A stretch of 11,212 nt of DNA from Thoreauomyces humboldtii. Taxonomy: Eukaryota; Chytridiomycota; Chytridiomycetes; Spizellomycetales; Powellomycetaceae. The notes beneath the pieces are model-generated. The model worked only from the letters and a program-made list of their open reading frames with translations. It did no database searches and was not told where the DNA came from. Made by a program: the position numbers and the translations under genes. Positions 7,978-11,212 of the stretch are shown in pieces. The stretch spans positions 1 to 11,212 of the forward strand of contig JADGJA010000754.1 in the NCBI GenBank assembly GCA_027596035.1. The letters are read 5' to 3'. Each line of letters starts with the position of its first letter. Positions within the stretch are counted from its first letter, which is position 1.

Positions 7978-8196
7978 ATGCACATGCCAAGCCACCTCAA
8001 CCTTACCGACGCGTCCTACATCTCCCTCAACAAGCCATCCCCCTCCACGTCGAAGACATCCTCGACAGCTTCCTCCACAACCGGCTCGACCACCTCCAAG
8101 AAGGCAGCTCCGAAGCCAGAGCAGCAGCAGCAGCACCACCACATGGACGCCATGCAGAGCACCCATGCCCTGTTCAGCGCTCGTCCACGGATTTGA
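7978..8196 (+). CDS. Small Ser/Thr-rich, Gln/His-tract protein (72 aa), unknown function
   Basis: The frame starts MHMPSHLNLTDASYISLNKP, preceded by a good fungal start context (CAAAC). It continues with a Ser/Thr-rich stretch, a Lys patch (SKKAAPKPE), four Gln and three His in a row, then MDAMQSTHALFSARPRI and TGA. The protein is low-complexity and probably disordered, with no signal peptide or membrane segment. A textbook TATA box and leader upstream are the main evidence that it is expressed. I do not recognise the family. A 3' intron extending the protein cannot be excluded. The bases after the stop (8197-8511) show no clear continuation. Confidence 0.55.
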   Translation: MHMPSHLNLTDASYISLNKPSPSTSKTSSTASSTTGSTTSKKAAPKPEQQQQHHHMDAMQSTHALFSARPRI

Positions 8197-8511
8197 TAGC
8201 CTTGTTAGCACTATTTTGGCAGCATTGCAGTCCCCTGTCTCCCCATAACCGGCCGCGCATTTTGGTTCCTATAATCTGTAAATTAGTTTTTTGCATCATC
8301 ATATCCTTGACTTTCTCACAATTGTTTGCTCTCGCAAGCATCCCGAGTCTGATGTCTGTGGGACCGGAACGTGTGCATCCGAGCATGACATCATGGGGAG
8401 ATAACACGCTGACCGCTTTTCCGGCTTTTCGACCGGCTTTGCGGCCGCAGGACCTGTCGGGGGGGGAAGGGTCGTTCCCCCCCGCCTTCATCTTCAGACA
8501 GCGCACGAACG
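8197..8511. other. Intergenic region upstream of the OpuAC-like gene
   Basis: No gene is supported. An open frame runs through this stretch into the gene downstream, but its first part is not protein-like. The segment holds AT-rich sequence near 8270-8320 and a perfect G/C-run hairpin at 8460-8483, and presumably the promoter of the gene at 8512. Confidence 0.4.
8460..8483. repeat. Perfect inverted repeat (9-bp stem, GGGTCG loop)
   Basis: Seven G plus AA, a six-base loop, then TT plus seven C: a complete 9-bp stem ending 28 nt before the ATG at 8512. If transcribed it would form a very stable leader hairpin. Confidence 0.8.
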
Positions 8512-9526
8512 ATGTCCTCCGCCAACCATGTCAGCGCCCCGCCCACCAAGCAAGTCATCATGCAAGGTCGCATAGCTCTCTCGTTCCACCTTGTCGCCGG
8601 CAGGTCTTCCAGCATGTGCTCGAAAGGCTCGGCTACGCTGTCGAAGTGCAAGTCGACTCGCACGAACGCATGTTCCAGAAGCAGCAGAACGGCGAGATCG
8701 ACCTGCTCTTGGGGTGGCTTGAGACGTCGCATGGTATGACGATGGTTCCCTCCCTCGTGTCGCATCCGTCCATCCTGCTTGAAAAACAAGCGAAGCTGAC
8801 ATCCCCGGCAGGAAGGTATCTCGACGCCTACCGTGACCGAGCCCTCGTTCTCCCGAACGCAGTGTACTCGCCTTACTGCATCTGGGGAGTCCCTGACTAC
8901 ATTCCTGAATCCGTGGTTTCGTCCGTCGAGGATCTCAGAAAACCTGGAGTGAGGGATGTCATGCAAAAGTGCATCCGGGGCATCAATCCCGGAGCTGGAA
9001 TCTCGCGATTCTCTGAAAAGATGATCGAGGAGTACGGGCTTTACAAGGATGGGTATCACTTTCGATCGGGTACCGAGGAGGAATGTTTCGAAACCTTCCA
9101 GAGAGCAGTGCAGAAGAAAAGTTGGTTTGCTAGGCGTTGAGTTTCGATCTTCGCTAAACGCGCACTGGATTGTCCTCTCCAGAGTGGCTCGTAATTCCAT
9201 TATGGCATCCCCAATACCTCCACCACCAGAACCACATCCGGGCCTTGGAAGATCCCCGCAACCTGCTCGGGGGAGTAGACGACTGCCGGCCGATCCTCCT
9301 GACCGCATCCATCGGAAAGCTGACTCCCGAGCACATCGCGATCCTGAATCGCATCACCATCGGAAACGCGGCCATCACGGAGATGGACTACTATCACCAC
9401 AAGTTGAACCTTAGTTCCAAGCAAGCAGCACTGAGATGGATCGATGAAAACCAGACACTGGTGGAATCCTGGTTCGGGAATTCGACTTTGAAGGTGGCAA
9501 CCGATAGGCTGACCCCGGCGTCGTAA
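8512..9526 (+). CDS. Glycine betaine-type ABC substrate-binding protein (OpuAC-like), three exons, apparent frameshift
   Basis: The OpuAC family binds quaternary amines such as glycine betaine in bacterial uptake systems. Here the protein is a lone domain of about 291 aa. Exons: 8512-8733, 8812-9120 and 9183-9526; introns of 78 nt (8734-8811) and 62 nt (9121-9182), GT..AG, with CTGAC and CTAAAC branch-like sites. Both junctions are exact: SHG/RYL, and KKK/WLVIPLWHPQYL. Other family patches are IALSFH, VLERLGYAVEV, GEIDLLLGWL, YSPYCIWGVPDY, GINPGAGISRFSEKM, IRALEDPRNLLGG and IGNAAIT, with Trp residues that may form the ligand cage. The start frame (through SFHLVAG) and the frame from VFQHV differ: one base appears missing at 8600-8604, and no intron of usable size repairs it. 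There is no signal peptide, and fungi lack the partner bacterial permease, so the role is unknown. The gene was probably acquired from bacteria long ago. Confidence 0.82.
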
Positions 9527-9986
9527 CGGTAGATGCTGCCGAATCATCTTTCGAGCCGTACATGAACTTGCTGTGATCGCACGTGCGCGTTTGAGACCGC
9601 TGAGCACGACGGTGTCGCGAGAAGATAGGGGACATGAGCCAGATAGCCTTGGTGTTTACAGTTTCGAATGACGCAAAAGTCTGACAGTGCCCAGCTCCCG
9701 ACAGACCTGTGGGAGAGATACGACGCTCTCCTGGATGATTTTCGTGCAAGAAACGGATGTGCGGATGTCGATGGTTGTTACCATCCATCGCTATTCGAGA
9801 AAGAATTATATTCCAAGAAGAACAGGAGATGCGCAAGTTCCTTGTCCACAAGATCTTGTGTTTGCACTGGTATTCCGCCTGATCCACACCCCTGATTGCC
9901 GTTGCGTTGTTGACACTGTTGGATAGGATTTCCCGGTTTGCCAGGTGGAGCTGGGAGGTCAAGTGTTTCTTGGTTTTAAAGGCTTG
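9527..9986. other. Region between convergent genes, with one possible small ORF
   Basis: The OpuAC-like gene (plus) and the uncharacterised gene (minus) converge here. A plus-strand ATG at 9668 opens 75 codons to 9895 with a helical start (LPTDLWERYDALLDDFRARNG) and a Cys/Ser-rich end. It has no recognised domain and is weakly supported. A 183-codon minus frame (9411-9962) overlaps the OpuAC end and looks like an antisense shadow. Confidence 0.3.
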
Positions 9987-10657
9987 TCATGCTGGAGATT
10001 CGGGCGAAGCGTTGTGGCTTTGCGTGGGAAAACTGAGCGTGAAGCAGGAACCGCTGCGCCGGAGCCAAAACAATTTGTGCCTCGTAGGCGAGTCCGTGTA
10101 AAGGCTGACAAGGTGCTGCGCGATAACCAGCTCGCAGTGCTCGACGAGCTCATTCACCTTGATATCGTCGACGAGGTGCTTCAGGCTGTTGCGTATGGTT
10201 TCGTTGGGAATGGCAGCCTCCCGAGGGATGCGCTTCTCGGGCCTGCTGGTCTTTCCTTCCAGGGTCGCGATCGTGACCTTCGGATCCAGGATTCCCTGCA
10301 CCTCCCCATCCTTGGCGTTTCGCATATCTTCAAGAATCTTGGTAGCCTGCGCAGATAGGCTGGTACAAAGTCCCGGTCAGTAATTTCTCGACGCCACGAA
10401 CGTCAACATCTAGCTTACGTATTGACTTTAAAGATCGCTTTGTTGATCTTGAAAGGGTGCAGAGACGGCCTGCCTTCTTTGAGAGGTTTACCGCCAGCCG
10501 GATTGGACCGCCGCAGCAAATTTGGGTCATTGTCATCCCACAGTGTAAGCTCAACGGATTCCGACATTCGATCTTGCTCGTATTGCTTGAGAATTCCGAA
10601 GAAAACCGAGTTCGTGACTTCGACGAGGGCATCGGTAAAAGCGAGAGTGCTTTCCAT
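9987..10657 (-). CDS. Uncharacterised protein, two exons (at least 203 aa)
   Basis: Exon 1 runs from 10657 or beyond to 10419, then a 59-nt intron (10360-10418, GTAAGC..GTACCAG with a TACTGAC branch site), then exon 2 from 10359 to 9987. The joined frame from the ATG at 10657 is exactly 204 codons with stop. Visible patches are ALVEVTNSVFFGILKQYEQD, a turn with NPAGGKPL, SLHPFKINKA, GILDPKVTIATLEG, IPREAAIPNETI and a helix DDIKVNELVEHCELVIAQHL. It appears soluble and mainly helical; I do not recognise the family. The same frame stays open and protein-like upstream of 10657 (FAGQDAEKAVHLFLKQFQPILSL begins near 10740), so the true start may be farther up or lost. A 29-bp tandem duplication sits at that edge. 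It is divergent from ATE1, leaving about 180 nt between the two ATGs. Confidence 0.6.
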
Positions 10658-10755
10658 CGTCCACTCGGTCCCGTCGTACTGAAGAAGGCTGAGTATCGGT
10701 TGAAACTGCTTCAAAAACAGGTGCACCGCCTTTTCTGCGTCCTGACCCGCAAAGT

Positions 10756-10800
10756 CGATGATACTCTGGTCCTTGGGAAGACAACGATGATACTCTGGTC
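10756..10800. repeat. Tandem duplication, 29-nt period (16-nt copies at both ends)
   Basis: The 16-mer CGATGATACTCTGGTC occurs at 10756-10771 and again at 10785-10800. The 29-nt unit is not a multiple of three, and it lies where the minus-strand gene's coding frame appears to lose its N-terminal continuation. Confidence 0.85.
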
Positions 10801-10838
10801 CTCTCCCAACCTCTCCAAAGGAACCCAGCCAAGAACAG

Positions 10839-11212
10839 ATGGCACGTCGTCGTCCGTCCTCCTTCGTAGCCCCTACCGGCGAAGGCAGTTCCTCATGCGG
10901 CTTCTGTCACTCCAAGACCGACTCGTCGCACTCGGTCGGATTGTGGGCCTACGAGCTCTCACCGACCGACTATCAGTACCTCATTGACCGAGGATGGCGA
11001 CGGAGCGGAAAGTACCTTTACAAGCCTACGGTCACCACTTCTTGCTGTCCGCCGCTTACGATCAGATGTCGCGTCAAAGAGTACGCTCCGGGAAAGGGAC
11101 ATAAGAAGGTCGTCAAGAAGATGCGCAAGTTTCTGGAACGCGGCGTTGGGGAAAAGAGGGAGGGTGGGAAGGAGGAGGTGGAGGACGGAGGGGAGGCGGC
11201 GGTGGTGGAGAG
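10839..11212 (+). CDS. ATE1: Arginyl-tRNA-protein transferase, N-terminal part (runs off the window)
   Basis: ATE1 moves arginine from Arg-tRNA to N-terminal Asp, Glu or oxidised Cys of proteins, marking them for the N-degron pathway. The visible 124 codons carry the N-terminal domain. CGFC (Cys20, Cys23) and SCCPPLTIR (Cys69, Cys70) form the conserved four-Cys cluster, reported to be needed for activity and to hold an Fe-S cluster. WAYELSPTDYQYLIDRGWRR, with SGKYLYKP following, is the family signature. A basic segment (GKGHKKVVKKMRKFLERG) and then a Glu/Gly-rich low-complexity linker (from about 11147) reach the window end. The first ATG gives a short Arg/Ser leader before the Cys pair, as in other fungal members. 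The catalytic C-terminal acyltransferase domain lies to the right. No intron is needed in this part. Confidence 0.93.
   Translation, partial: MARRRPSSFVAPTGEGSSSCGFCHSKTDSSHSVGLWAYELSPTDYQYLIDRGWRRSGKYLYKPTVTTSCCPPLTIRCRVKEYAPGKGHKKVVKKMRKFLERGVGEKREGGKEEVEDGGEAAVVE

Noticed and set aside
7492..8196. 234-codon plus-strand frame running into the small Gln/His protein
   Set aside because: It passes through the TATA box and the CA repeat; only the part from the ATG at 7978 is plausible.
8193..8597. 5' part of a long plus-strand frame reaching the OpuAC-like exons
   Set aside because: Only the part after about 8602 matches the family; before that, the matching residues (IALSFH) are in the frame starting at 8512.
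8391..9308. 305-codon minus-strand open frame
   Set aside because: Antisense shadow of the OpuAC-like gene; Arg/Gly-rich, with no domain.
9411..9962. 183-codon minus-strand open frame
   Set aside because: Overlaps the OpuAC 3' end in antisense and lacks protein-like patches or splice support.
1..11212. CRISPR array, rRNA or bacterial operon
   Set aside because: No spaced identical repeats, no rRNA-like block and no ribosome-binding-site-linked gene strings; introns show the DNA is eukaryotic.

Overview
The window reads as nuclear DNA of a fungus, most likely a Dikarya species. Genes lie on both strands and several carry short introns of about 59-78 nt with GT..AG ends, often with CTAAC/CTGAC-like branch sites. 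There is a classic TATA promoter, pyrimidine-rich leaders and microsatellites. The genes that can be named are fungal in type: the N-terminus of arginyl-tRNA-protein transferase (ATE1), a hemerythrin HHE protein with a mitochondrial-type leader, and a bacterial-type glycine betaine binding (OpuAC-like) protein split by spliceosomal introns. I cannot place the species, and homology statements rest on recognised motifs, not on a search.

Left part (1-3470, minus strand): three damaged or uncertain loci. At 1-640 is a fragment that looks like a Fanzor (eukaryotic TnpB / OMEGA nuclease). It has a TDG motif, a 70-nt intron, a RuvC-I-like VDPNK motif and an in-frame stop just after it; it runs off the left edge. 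Directly upstream at 641-1920 is an uncharacterised but clearly protein-like gene broken by two single-base losses and a stop. At 2515-3390 is a likely ADP-ribosyltransferase-fold protein.

Middle (3470-6465): mostly unexplained sequence. It holds one plausible two-exon gene of unknown function (4474-5016, minus) behind a CT-rich leader, a possible 77-codon ORF, and a remnant with an imperfect repeat that looks formerly coding.

Right part (6466-11212): the best-resolved genes. These are a four-exon hemerythrin gene (6466-7367), a short Ser/Thr- and Gln/His-rich protein behind a TATA box (7978-8196), and a three-exon OpuAC-like gene with one apparent frameshift near 8602 (8512-9526). They are followed by an uncharacterised two-exon minus-strand gene (9987-10657 or longer) and, divergent from it, the start of ATE1 (10839 to the right edge).

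No shared pathway links these genes. The most notable points are the Fanzor remnant, the intron-bearing bacterial-type solute-binding gene, and the repeated one-base losses, which are either assembly errors or true decay.
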